Shown in pieces: positions 25,502 through 33,643 of a stretch of DNA of 64,000 nt. Position 1 is the first letter of the stretch; each line of letters begins with the position of its first letter. The notes under the pieces were generated by a model. That model was not told where the DNA came from and made no database searches. It saw only the letters and a list, made by a program, of their open reading frames with translations. The DNA is from Paenarthrobacter nicotinovorans (GTDB lineage: Bacteria; Actinomycetota; Actinomycetes; Actinomycetales; Micrococcaceae). A program made the position numbers and the translations under genes. The DNA lies in the NCBI RefSeq assembly GCF_021919345.1, contig NZ_CP089293.1, forward strand, positions 2,852,001-2,916,000. The letters are read 5' to 3'.

Positions 25502-26785
25502 ATGAGCACACATCCTTCTCGCGTCTTCGTGGCGCGCCTTCTGGGCTTGGACGTCTTCGACCCCCTGGGCGATCGTCTGGGCCGGTTGCGGGACGTCGTG
25601 GTGCTCTCCCGCGGGACCCGCGGCGCACCCCACGTCGTCGGCATCGTCGTCGAGGTTCCCGGCAAGAAGCGGGTCTTCGTCCCCATGACGCGCATTACCT
25701 CCATCGACCAGACCCAGATCATCTGCACCGGGCTGGTGAACCTGCGGCGCTTCGAGCAGCGTGGTGCCGAAACACTCGTGGTGGCCGAGATGTTCGACCG
25801 CAGGGTGACGCTGGCCGATGGCAGTGGCGACGCCACCATTGAAGACATCGCCATGGACCAGCACCGCTCCAAGGACTGGTTCGTGAGCAAGCTGTTCGTA
25901 CGCCGTGGTCACTCGCTCTCCCCCCTGAGCAGGCTCCGCCGGAACGAGACCCTGATCATCGATTGGGCCGACGCCCAAACCGGGGGCCACAACGAACCCC
26001 AGGCCGCCACCCAGTTCGTTGCCACGCACGAAGACCTCAAACCTGCTGACTTCGCCGAAGCCCTGCAGGAGATGAGTGATAAGCGGCGTTTTGAAGTCGC
26101 CAGTGAACTCCAGGACGAGCGGCTCGCCGACGTCCTCCAGGAGCTCCCGGAAGACGACCAGGTCACCATCCTCTCTGCGCTGGACGTGGAGCGGGCGGCC
26201 GACGTCCTTGAAGAGATGGACCCGGACGACGCCGCCGACCTCCTTGCCGAGCTCCCTTCCGCCCAAGCAGAAGAGCTGCTGCAGCTGATGGAACCCCAGG
26301 AAGCCGAAGACGTGCGCCGCCTCCTGGAATACGACGAAGACACCGCCGGTGGTTTGATGACTCCTGTTCCGGTCATCCTCCCCCCGGAAGCCACCGTGGC
26401 CGAAGCCCTTGCGCACGTCCGCCGCGAGGAACTGTCGCCGGCGCTGGCCTCCTCCATTTTCATTGCACGCCCGCCCCTGGAGACGCCCACCGGACGGTTC
26501 CTCGGTGTGGTGCATATACAGCAACTGCTGCGGTTCCCCCCGCCGGAGCCCCTGGGCAACCTCGTGGACAAGAACCTGGAACCTCTTTCGGACCAGGCCC
26601 ACATCAGCGAGGTCGCCCGGACACTGGCAACGTACAACCTGAATTCGCTTCCAGTCGTAGACGACGACGGCCGCCTCGTGGGGGCGGTGACTGTTGATGA
26701 CGTGCTGGATCACTTGTTACCGGATGATTGGCGCGCCCACGAGGACGATGCCCCGATAAGGAAACTTGGAGGCCGCATTGGCTGA
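25502..26785 (+). CDS. MgtE N-terminal domain and CBS-pair protein without transporter domain
   Basis: A 427-aa cytosolic protein. Residues ~1-160 contain two PRC-barrel-like halves (VFVARLLGLDVFDPLGDRLGRL). Residues ~180-300 form the helical MgtE_N superhelix (LADVLQELPEDDQ, AADVLEEMDPDDAADLLAEL). The rest is a CBS pair (TAGGLMTPVPVILPP, LPVVDDDGRLVGAVTVDDVLDHL). In MgtE these parts sense magnesium, but the membrane channel domain is absent, so this is not a transporter by itself. It overlaps the DUF1003 gene by 8 bases. The same pair sits near mrp in mycobacteria (from memory, Rv1231c-Rv1232c). Confidence 0.9.
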   Translation: MSTHPSRVFVARLLGLDVFDPLGDRLGRLRDVVVLSRGTRGAPHVVGIVVEVPGKKRVFVPMTRITSIDQTQIICTGLVNLRRFEQRGAETLVVAEMFDRRVTLADGSGDATIEDIAMDQHRSKDWFVSKLFVRRGHSLSPLSRLRRNETLIIDWADAQTGGHNEPQAATQFVATHEDLKPADFAEALQEMSDKRRFEVASELQDERLADVLQELPEDDQVTILSALDVERAADVLEEMDPDDAADLLAELPSAQAEELLQLMEPQEAEDVRRLLEYDEDTAGGLMTPVPVILPPEATVAEALAHVRREELSPALASSIFIARPPLETPTGRFLGVVHIQQLLRFPPPEPLGNLVDKNLEPLSDQAHISEVARTLATYNLNSLPVVDDDGRLVGAVTVDDVLDHLLPDDWRAHEDDAPIRKLGGRIG

Positions 26786-27497
26786 CAACAACGGCACCCG
26801 ATCCCCCCGTGGCACGGCACGCCCGGGCAGCAGCCTGGATACGCCACTGAGTGGCCGTCAACGGATCCTCCCCAAGTTCTCCCCCAATCCTGACGCTTTC
26901 GGCAATGCAACAGAGGGTTTTGCCCGATTCATGGGTACGCCAACGTTCCTGGTGTACATGACCGTGTTTTGTGTGTTCTGGCTCGCTTGGAACTCGTTTG
27001 CGCCCACGGAGTGGCAATTCGACCGCATGGAGTTGGGCTTCACCCTGCTGACCCTGATGTTGTCGCTGCAGGCTTCCTATGCCGCACCACTGCTCCTGCT
27101 TGCCCAGAACCGGCAGGATGACCGCGACCGTGTCTCGCTCCAGCAGGACCGCCAGCGCGCTGAACGGAACCTCTCCGACACCGAGTACCTCACGAGGGAA
27201 CTTGCCTCACTCCGCATCGCCTTGCGCGAGGTAGCCACCCGCGACTACGTCCGGGCCGAGCTCCGCAGCTTGCTTGAGGACATCATCGACGCCCAGGAAG
27301 AACTCCGCGAAAGCGAAGCCTCCGCCGACGGCACGGAGTCACCCGGGGAGAAGGTCAAGGAGAAGCTGAAGGAGAAGCGGGACAAGTCCCGTGGACCCCG
27401 CACCCAGCAGATCCCCAAGGTACGGCCTCCGCGGGCCGCCGGACCCCAGCATTCCACCGCCAAGCCATCCCCAGACACCCCTGAAAGCCGGGCCTGA
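26778..27497 (+). CDS. DUF1003 membrane protein
   Basis: A 239-aa protein with the DUF1003 core: residues ~50-110 contain FMGTPTFLVYMTVFCVFWLAWN and two membrane helices, followed by LLLAQNRQDDRDR, the family signature. A coiled-coil region and a Lys/Arg/Pro-rich cytoplasmic tail follow. I placed the start at TTG 26778 because GGAGG ends seven bases before it; a TTG at 26766 is inside that RBS. This start overlaps the upstream MgtE_N gene by 8 bases, which suggests coupled translation and a shared membrane-linked, perhaps magnesium-related, function. Confidence 0.88.
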   Translation: MADNNGTRSPRGTARPGSSLDTPLSGRQRILPKFSPNPDAFGNATEGFARFMGTPTFLVYMTVFCVFWLAWNSFAPTEWQFDRMELGFTLLTLMLSLQASYAAPLLLLAQNRQDDRDRVSLQQDRQRAERNLSDTEYLTRELASLRIALREVATRDYVRAELRSLLEDIIDAQEELRESEASADGTESPGEKVKEKLKEKRDKSRGPRTQQIPKVRPPRAAGPQHSTAKPSPDTPESRA

Positions 27498-27502
27498 ACG
27501 TT

Positions 27503-28630
27503 ATGAGCACCGCAACTGCCGAGGCGCTGCACGCTGCCCTGGCAACGGTTATTGATCCCGAGCTCCGGCGCCCCATCACGGAACTGGGAATGCTGGAATC
27601 AGTCTCTTCCGACGACGACGGGATGGTCCATGTTGCCGTCCTGCTGACGATTGCCGGATGCCCGCTGCGCGAAACCATCACCCAGGACGCGACCGACGCC
27701 CTGATGGGGGTGGATGGTGTTACCGGCGTAGACGTGGAACTGAAAGTCATGACTCCGGCCCAGCGTGAAGCCCTCAAGGAAAAGCTCCGCGGCCCGGGTG
27801 GCCAGCGCGGCATTCCGTTCGCCAAACCGGGTTCGTTGACCAAGGTGTACGCCGTGGCAAGTGGAAAAGGCGGGGTGGGCAAGTCCTCCGTCACCGTCAA
27901 TCTTGCCTGTGCCCTGGCGGCCCAGGGCCTCCGGGTGGGAGTTGTGGACGCGGACGTCCATGGCTTCTCCGTGCCGGCCCTGATGGGTATCACCCAGAAG
28001 CCCACACAGGTGGATGACATGATCCTGCCTCCCGTGGCCTACGGCGTGAAGGTCATCTCGATCGGCATGTTCGTCGAAGGCAACCAGCCTGTGGCCTGGC
28101 GTGGTCCCATGCTGCACCGCGCCCTGGAACAGTTCCTCACCGACGTGTACTTCGGTGATCTCGATGCACTCTTCCTCGATTTGCCTCCGGGCACGGGCGA
28201 TATCGCAATCTCTGTGGCACAGCTGCTGCCGAACGCGGAGATCCTGGTGGTCACCACGCCCCAGGCAGCGGCAGCCGATGTCGCCGAACGCGCCGGAACC
28301 ATCGCCACGCAGACCGGGCAGAAAGTGGCCGGCGTGATCGAGAACATGTCGTTCCTGGAAATGCCCGACGGCGGTCGTATGGAACTGTTTGGAAGCGGCG
28401 GAGGCGCCATCCTAGCTGAGAGATTGAGCGCAGCCGTAGGCCACGACGTTCCCTTGCTGGGGCAGATACCGTTGGATATCCGTTTGCGCGAGGGTGGGGA
28501 CGCAGGGAAGCCCGTCGTCCTGGCAGCGCCCGATACTGCCGCTGCCAAGGCCATGGAAGGAGTTGCCGCGGCCCTGGCCTCCCGGCCACGCGGGTTGTCG
28601 GGCATGTCGTTGGGAATCGAGCCCCGCTAG
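27503..28630 (+). CDS. mrp: Mrp/NBP35-family iron-sulfur carrier ATPase
   Basis: A 375-aa P-loop ATPase that carries or inserts Fe-S clusters. The N-terminal ~100 residues are a MIP18/DUF59 domain. The deviant Walker A motif is SGKGGVGKSSVTVNLA; VVDADVHGFSVPALMG and LFLDLPPGTGDIAI follow. The CxxC found in many homologues is not visible in the C-terminal region (VIENMSFLEMPDG), as in other actinobacterial Mrp proteins. It begins five bases after the DUF1003 gene, in the same operon, and is convergent with tatB. Confidence 0.93.
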   Translation: MSTATAEALHAALATVIDPELRRPITELGMLESVSSDDDGMVHVAVLLTIAGCPLRETITQDATDALMGVDGVTGVDVELKVMTPAQREALKEKLRGPGGQRGIPFAKPGSLTKVYAVASGKGGVGKSSVTVNLACALAAQGLRVGVVDADVHGFSVPALMGITQKPTQVDDMILPPVAYGVKVISIGMFVEGNQPVAWRGPMLHRALEQFLTDVYFGDLDALFLDLPPGTGDIAISVAQLLPNAEILVVTTPQAAAADVAERAGTIATQTGQKVAGVIENMSFLEMPDGGRMELFGSGGGAILAERLSAAVGHDVPLLGQIPLDIRLREGGDAGKPVVLAAPDTAAAKAMEGVAAALASRPRGLSGMSLGIEPR

Positions 28631-28689
28631 CATCTGTGGGCAGCAGGCACCACCACGGTGGTCCACGGGAAGCCGTGCAGGCTATTGCC

Positions 28690-29091
28690 TTAGGTTGCCT
28701 CAGTGTCGAAAGGAGCGGCTTCGCCTTCGGCGAGCCTCTCGATGACCCTTACAGGAGCCTTGGGCTTGGCCTCTTCGGCAATAGCGGAAGCAGCGGTGGC
28801 CGCGGCTGCCGGTCCTCCTGCGCTGACCGGTTTGGTGTCATCGTCCAGCAGGGCATCCTTGATGATGCGCCGGGGATCGTACTGACGGGGATCGTATTTC
28901 TTCCAGTCGACTTCATCGATGTCGATGCCGACTTCTTCTTTGATCTGCTCGCGGGCGCCGGAAGCCATCCGCCGCACTTCTTTGACCAGATTGGCCAGCT
29001 TTTGAGTGTATTCGGGCAAACGGCTGGGACCGATGACGAGTACGCCGATAATCAGAAGGAGTATGAACTCCGGGCCGTTGATTCCAAGCAC
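28690..29091 (-). CDS. tatB: Sec-independent translocase TatB
   Basis: A 133-aa TatB: one N-terminal membrane helix (INGPEFILLLIIGVLVIGP) followed by the amphipathic helix RLPEYTQKLANLVKEVRRMA and a charged, disordered tail. The Glu in GPEF is the conserved TatB acidic residue. It works with TatA and TatC to export folded proteins. The start is GTG at 29091, 31 bases after the rseA stop; the frame stays open upstream inside rseA. The order sigE-rseA-tatB resembles mycobacteria, but htrA, which sits between rseA and tatB there, is missing. Confidence 0.92.
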   Translation of the reverse strand: MLGINGPEFILLLIIGVLVIGPSRLPEYTQKLANLVKEVRRMASGAREQIKEEVGIDIDEVDWKKYDPRQYDPRRIIKDALLDDDTKPVSAGGPAAAATAASAIAEEAKPKAPVRVIERLAEGEAAPFDTEAT

Positions 29092-29122
29092 GCTACGAAG
29101 ATTACCTTGTCTGTGGTGCCGC

Positions 29123-30037
29123 TCATAAACCAGCGGGGCGAAGAAGGGTCTGAAGACCGCGAAGCAGCCTGGGGTACCAAGTCTCCGAGCCCCGTACGCG
29201 GGGAGCCTCCGATACGGAATCACCGGCCCGGACTATCTCCGGGACAGCGTCATCAGCACTCTCTGCCGGAAGGTCGGAAGCATAGCTGATCACAGCTGCC
29301 TGCGTGGAGTAGACGGCTTTCCATGGGGTTCCTTGCGTGACCGAGAGCTGCGCCGTCGTCGACTGTTCCTGCGGATCCTGCCCCGCGGGCCGGTGCTCCT
29401 CCACAATCGTGGCGAAATGACCGTTGTGCTCCAGCCTGATCTCCACGGCCGGATGGCCGTTGACCATGGTGGCCTGCGCGGACACGACGCTGAAGCCCAT
29501 TCCGGCCAGCTCAGGGCATGCCCAACCTTCCTCCCTGAGGGCATCCAGTTGGGCGGAACTGAGGGTAACTGTGCTCCCGGCCCGGAATGCCGGCGCTACG
29601 GCGGACTCCATTTGCCCACCCGTCCACGCCCCGGCGAGTACGCCGGCGTCGTTGGTTTCCACGAACGCCTGCGGCTGCTCGTCCCCGGCCACGACAAAGG
29701 CCGAGGCGGCCAGGGCTGCAGCGGAGACCGTCAAGGTGCCGGCAGCAATGGCCGTGATCCTGAGACCCCGACGGATTCCATTCACCGGCGGGGTTGAGTC
29801 CAAGGTCTGCCCGGGATGGTTTGCGAGCCGTTCGGTGTGCTGGATCAACCTCGCTGCGAGGTCATGGCTGGCCTCGGGCACAGCAGCATCACGGAGGCGT
29901 TCAATGTACTGCCGCTCCTGGCGCTGCATGGCACGGCATTTCGCACATTCCTGCACATGCTCCGGGCTCCGGGAATGGCGCAGCGAAGCCAACTTTCGCC
30001 GGTACGAGGCTCCCGGGCGATGAGGACGTCGGGGCAT
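29123..30037 (-). CDS. rseA: Zinc-binding anti-sigma factor (RseA-like)
   Basis: A 304-aa protein encoded directly after sigE. The zinc motif HxxxCxxC is H27, C31, C34 (EHVQECAKC). A membrane segment at ~93-117 (ITAIAAGTLTVSAAALAASAF) separates it from a large outer domain. The layout is that of a transmembrane anti-sigma factor holding an ECF sigma factor at the membrane and releasing it under envelope stress. The outer domain is unusually long compared with mycobacterial RseA. ATG at 30037 lies seven bases after the sigE stop. It is the only cognate regulator candidate for this sigma factor here. Confidence 0.87.
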   Translation of the reverse strand: MPRRPHRPGASYRRKLASLRHSRSPEHVQECAKCRAMQRQERQYIERLRDAAVPEASHDLAARLIQHTERLANHPGQTLDSTPPVNGIRRGLRITAIAAGTLTVSAAALAASAFVVAGDEQPQAFVETNDAGVLAGAWTGGQMESAVAPAFRAGSTVTLSSAQLDALREEGWACPELAGMGFSVVSAQATMVNGHPAVEIRLEHNGHFATIVEEHRPAGQDPQEQSTTAQLSVTQGTPWKAVYSTQAAVISYASDLPAESADDAVPEIVRAGDSVSEAPRVRGSETWYPRLLRGLQTLLRPAGL

Positions 30038-30044
30038 CGACAAC

Positions 30045-30668
30045 CTAGAGGATACTTGCGATGCGGGGCATCTTAAGGCGCGGCTTCCGGGCCTCGGCCG
30101 GACGGGGGTCCCGGTGGGCCAGTTTCTCCCGAAGCATGGTGCGGCCACGGTGGATACGGGACCTCACGGTGCCAAGCTTCACACCCAAGGCTTCTGCGAC
30201 CTCGTCATAGGAAAGACCTTCAAGATCGCACAGCACGACGGCGGCGCGGAAGTCGGGCGGGAGTTCCTCCAGTGCCCGCTGGACGTCGAGGTCGAGGTTG
30301 TTGTGTTCGAAGCTCTGTTCGGGGCCCGGCTCTCGTCCGGGCAGCCGTGATTCCGCGTCCTCGGCAAGCGCGTCGAAGCGGATCCGGCTCTTGCGGCGGG
30401 CCTGGTCAAGGAACAGGTTGGTGGTGATGCGGTGCAGCCAACCATCCAGTGTTCCGGGCTTGAAGTTTTCGAGCGAGCGGAAGACCCTCACGAAGACCTC
30501 CTGGGTGAGGTCTTCGGCGTCGAACTTGTTGCCTGTCAGGCGGTAGGCAAGGCGGTACACTTTGGCGGAGTGGTTGGAAACCACTTCCTCCCAGCTGGGC
30601 ATGACCCAGTCAGTGGCTGCCTCGAGGCCCTCCGATGTCAGGACTGGCGCAGCATTGGATGCCGGCAT
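30045..30668 (-). CDS. sigE: ECF RNA polymerase sigma factor, SigE-like
   Basis: A 207-aa sigma-70 family factor. Region 2 is [30 protein letters not shown] with [14 protein letters not shown], and region 4 is [45 protein letters not shown]. It heads the sigE-rseA-tatB operon and is divergent from an O-methyltransferase, as at the mycobacterial sigE locus. Homologues drive the cell-envelope and heat stress response. The 235-bp upstream region is shared with the methyltransferase; GGGAATTTCC near 30757-30766 resembles an ECF -35 element, but I could not assign a firm promoter. Confidence 0.94.
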   Translation of the reverse strand: MPASNAAPVLTSEGLEAATDWVMPSWEEVVSNHSAKVYRLAYRLTGNKFDAEDLTQEVFVRVFRSLENFKPGTLDGWLHRITTNLFLDQARRKSRIRFDALAEDAESRLPGREPGPEQSFEHNNLDLDVQRALEELPPDFRAAVVLCDLEGLSYDEVAEALGVKLGTVRSRIHRGRTMLREKLAHRDPRPAEARKPRLKMPRIASIL

Positions 30669-30903
30669 CGTCCACTCCCCTCAAACTGTGGTTCACCGAT
30701 TATTCGGTGCCGCCCACCTCTTGGATGACCGGAGCAATATCATCCCAAGTTTGTCTGGGAATTTCCTGACTGGACATAGTTTTTCCCGCAAGGCTGAAAA
30801 CATGGGCGGACACAGCGCCGGGGCGCTTGGCAACGGCGGTCCAGCGGGGGCAGACACAGTAGTCTGGTACAAACACCCCTACCCGCGGAAAGCGAATCCC
30901 TTC

Positions 30904-31536
30904 ATGAGTGCCGACAAGTCAAGCAGCTGGTCCTACGCAGAAGATCTGCCGGCTGAGGATGACGTCATGTTGCGCGCCCGTGAGCGTTCCTTCGAGTTGG
31001 GGGTAACTCCCGTCAGTCCCGGTGTCGGCGCCGTACTGACGGTGCTCGCTGCGGCCTCCAAGGCGCAGACAGTGGTGGAGGTCGGCTCGGGAGCCGGAGT
31101 GTCCGGCGTCTGCCTGCTGCGTGGCCTGAGCCCCCAGGCCGTCCTGACCACCATCGACGTTGACGTCGAACACCTCAAGGCCGCCAGGGAAGCGTTCCTT
31201 GAGTCCGGCAGCCCGGCCAACCGCACCCGTACCATCTCAGGACGTGCCGCGGATGTCCTGCCGAGGTTGACCGACTCAGCGTACGACCTCGTGTTCATCG
31301 ACGCCGACAAGCCGAACTTTCCCAAATATGTGGAGCAGGCGATCCGCTTGCTCAAATCCGGTGGCACGCTTGTCATCAACGACGCCCTGGATAAAGACCG
31401 CGTCTCCAATCCGGCTGCGCGGGACGCCACTACCGTGGTCCTGCGCCAGATCGGCAAGGCAATCCGCGACGACGAACGGCTGGCTTCGGCGATGCTGCCC
31501 ACCGGCGATGGCCTTCTGGTGGCCGTCAAGAAGTAG
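30904..31536 (+). CDS. Class I SAM-dependent O-methyltransferase (family 3)
   Basis: A 210-aa catechol-type O-methyltransferase. AdoMet motif I is VVEVGSGAGVSGVCLLRGL, followed by LTTIDVDVEHLKAAREAF, and DLVFIDADKPNFPKYVEQAIRLLKSGGTLVINDALDKDR carries the metal- and catechol-site residues. ATG at 30904 gives the usual N-terminus (SADKSSSWSYAEDL). The frame is open upstream through the sigE promoter region, which is not coding. It is divergent from sigE, matching the mycobacterial arrangement; its substrate is unknown. Confidence 0.9.
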   Translation: MSADKSSSWSYAEDLPAEDDVMLRARERSFELGVTPVSPGVGAVLTVLAAASKAQTVVEVGSGAGVSGVCLLRGLSPQAVLTTIDVDVEHLKAAREAFLESGSPANRTRTISGRAADVLPRLTDSAYDLVFIDADKPNFPKYVEQAIRLLKSGGTLVINDALDKDRVSNPAARDATTVVLRQIGKAIRDDERLASAMLPTGDGLLVAVKK

Positions 31537-31594
31537 ACGCTTGTGAGGCGCCGGCACCCCGCAAGGTGACCGGCCCGCCCACAGGTTAAACAAA

Positions 31595-31627
31595 AAGCAG
31601 GGCTCCAGCTCACGCCGGGCCCTGCTT
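31595..31627. terminator. Intrinsic terminator between the O-methyltransferase and DUF3117 genes
   Basis: AAGCAGGGC pairs with GCCCTGCTT over a 15-base loop, preceded by AAAAA and followed by CTTCG. It lies between two convergent genes and can act in both directions; the A-tract makes it stronger for the minus-strand DUF3117 gene. Confidence 0.7.
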
Positions 31628-31634
31628 CGCAACT

Positions 31635-31802
31635 CTATTCGGTCACACCTACGAGGCATTCCTTGAGGTTTTCCGCTTCGGCGGCATTGAGCTCAACCAC
31701 AAGCCGTCCGCCACCTTCGAGCGGCACACGCATGATGAGGCTGCGTCCCTCTTTGGTAACTTCCATAGGGCCGTCGCCAGTCCGTGGTTTCATAGCCGCC
31801 AT
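31635..31802 (-). CDS. DUF3117 protein
   Basis: A 55-aa actinobacterial protein, MAAMKPRTGDGPMEVTKEGR followed by a strand-rich core with a GGGRLVVELNAAEAENL motif. This is the DUF3117 family, found near the sigE and gpgS/glg region in mycobacteria (from memory, Rv1211). The ATG at 31802 was chosen because it starts the conserved sequence; GGAGGGGATTTTCC is upstream. The function is unknown. Confidence 0.88.
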   Translation of the reverse strand: MAAMKPRTGDGPMEVTKEGRSLIMRVPLEGGGRLVVELNAAEAENLKECLVGVTE

Positions 31803-32030
31803 TAGGAAAATCCCCTCCATTTGTCCCAAGTCACGCCCAACCCGGCCGGGCTGGATCCGCGTCGCAATTGCAGCCGGCGGCACCGCTTGGGAGGCCGCCA
31901 TGGCCGGGCACTGTTAGGTGCTTTGTCCTTGCTCTTGGTCCATTATCCCGTACTTACCCGCCCGTAGCGAAATCAACGGCCTATTTGTCCGGGCTTTGTA
32001 CATATTCGCGTTCGCGGGCAAAGGTCCACG

Positions 32031-33287
32031 TCAGGGCGGATAGTCGCCTCCTCCGGGCAGCGGGGCCCAAGCCCACAGCCACACCACCCAGACAATTTGG
32101 AGGAGGACGAACATCACCACTGCCGTCCCCCGGTATGCCTTCGACTTTGACAGCGCAGCTGCCGCCAGGGCCAGGGGGAACAATGGCAGGAGCATCCGGA
32201 AGGTGCTGGTCTGTGGGTGCAGGAAGACCAGGAGGTAGCCCATGTAGCAGGCACACCATAGCCGTAGTTCCGTCCCCAACGCCCGGACCGGAGCGGACAT
32301 CATGACCAGCACGAACAGACCGGCGAAAACAAAGGGCGCCAGGACCCCAAGCACGGGACCGAACAGCATCCGGCCGGTGTCGAACCACGGCTTGAAAGGC
32401 ACAAGATCGTGTCCCCGCCATGCCGTTTCCGTCCGCGTATAGGCTGCCGGGTCGCCGGTCGCCGCCCAGGCTATGGCCGGCCACGCGAGGGCGCCTATCC
32501 CCGTTGCCACCACCAACGCTGCCAGGGAAACCAGGCTGCGCGTGGAGGAAGCAGTGTCCGTCGATGGCCGCCTGAACCGCTCCCACAAACGCCACAGCAG
32601 GAGCAACCCCACCATGGCGGCAAAGGGCACGCCCGTAGGCCTGGACAGGCACATCAGAAGGACCACGGGAATCGCTGTCAGATAGCGGCGCCTGACCACC
32701 AGCAACAATGAAGCCGCTAGCAGCAGCAGATTCAACGATTCCGCATAGGGCACTTGCAGAATAGGCGACACCGGGAAGGTAGAGACGAAAACAACGCCCC
32801 ACAAAGCCGTGCGCTTCCCTGCGAATTCACGGAAGAGCTTGAAGATCACCAGGGCAGCGCCCAGCCCCGAAGCCATCGCGATAACCGTCAGGGCCTGGAG
32901 CGTGCCAAGGCCGGTCATGGCGGAGAGGCCTCGTCCCAGGAGCGGGAAAAGAGCGTAGAACGCCCAGGCGTTCTCCTTGACTACCCCGTTGGCATCTACC
33001 GGCAGGACCGAGGGATAGCCGTCATCGGCAGCCCGTTGGTACCAGCGTCCGTCCCAGATCGTGATGAAGTTCCAGTAGTCGGGGGCCGGTGGGAACCACG
33101 GGTTGGTTCCCTGCTGGAGCGCGGCCGCCATGAAGATGCAGGCACTGACCAGGCGGGCAGCCACAAAGATCAGCGATACCTGCAACCACCAGGGCCAACC
33201 GGACATCCTTGCCCCAGCATCCGCCGCGGCCCTGGAGAGCCTCGCAGCGGGTCCTTCGCCGTGCCGGGCCGGCGTCTGGACGGTCAC
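32031..33287 (-). CDS. GPI-mannosyltransferase-like (PIG-V type) polytopic membrane protein
   Basis: A 418-aa polytopic protein with about ten membrane segments. The loop after the first segment has PDYWNFITIWDGRWYQRAADDGYP, the WDGxWY motif of GPI mannosyltransferase 2 (PIG-V)-like and related lipid-linked-sugar transferases of Actinobacteria. The likely catalytic aspartate is in that loop. It would use a polyprenyl-phosphate sugar at the outer face of the membrane. The GTG start overlaps the DivIVA-like gene (GTGA), so the three genes LOG, DivIVA-like and this one form one operon. The acceptor is unknown. Confidence 0.82.
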   Translation of the reverse strand: MTVQTPARHGEGPAARLSRAAADAGARMSGWPWWLQVSLIFVAARLVSACIFMAAALQQGTNPWFPPAPDYWNFITIWDGRWYQRAADDGYPSVLPVDANGVVKENAWAFYALFPLLGRGLSAMTGLGTLQALTVIAMASGLGAALVIFKLFREFAGKRTALWGVVFVSTFPVSPILQVPYAESLNLLLLAASLLLVVRRRYLTAIPVVLLMCLSRPTGVPFAAMVGLLLLWRLWERFRRPSTDTASSTRSLVSLAALVVATGIGALAWPAIAWAATGDPAAYTRTETAWRGHDLVPFKPWFDTGRMLFGPVLGVLAPFVFAGLFVLVMMSAPVRALGTELRLWCACYMGYLLVFLHPQTSTFRMLLPLFPLALAAAALSKSKAYRGTAVVMFVLLQIVWVVWLWAWAPLPGGGDYPP

Positions 33288-33625
33288 TGCCCGGTACGGC
33301 CGGAATCGCCGTCCCCGGGCCGCTCCCGTACGAGCGCGCTGAGCCTCTCGATTTCGAGGTCCTTGGCCCGCAGCTGGTCGCGAAGGTCATCGAGGACCTG
33401 GTCCACCTGGTCCATCCGGTAGCCGCGCAATCCCAACGCGAACCGCAGGGAGTCGACGTCGGACGGCCGCGCCTCGGCCGGTAACAGCACCGGGGGCAGG
33501 TTGGGAACGGGATCATCGAGGCCCGTACCGATCGTGCGCCCACGGACGATTCCGGCGCCGAGGTACAGCGCCGCACCAACCAGGACAATCGCGAGAAACA
33601 CCAGGAAAAAGCTCACAGTGTCCAT
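33284..33625 (-). CDS. Membrane-anchored DivIVA-domain protein
   Basis: A 113-aa protein: a single N-terminal membrane helix (FFLVFLAIVLVGAALYLGAGIV) followed by a short linker and one DivIVA-like segment, SLRFALGLRGYRMDQVDQVLDDL, then a coiled coil. It is much shorter than the septum/pole DivIVA (Wag31). From memory it matches mycobacterial Rv1209. It overlaps the mannosyltransferase gene by four bases and follows the LOG gene by 18 bases. A role at the cell pole or in envelope assembly is possible but unproven. Confidence 0.85.
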   Translation of the reverse strand: MDTVSFFLVFLAIVLVGAALYLGAGIVRGRTIGTGLDDPVPNLPPVLLPAEARPSDVDSLRFALGLRGYRMDQVDQVLDDLRDQLRAKDLEIERLSALVRERPGDGDSGRTGQ

Positions 33626-33643
33626 CGTGCCAGAAACACGCTG

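Noticed and set aside
29794-30048. Plus-strand small frames over rseA
   Set aside because: They are antisense to the anti-sigma factor gene and lack any RBS or conserved pattern.
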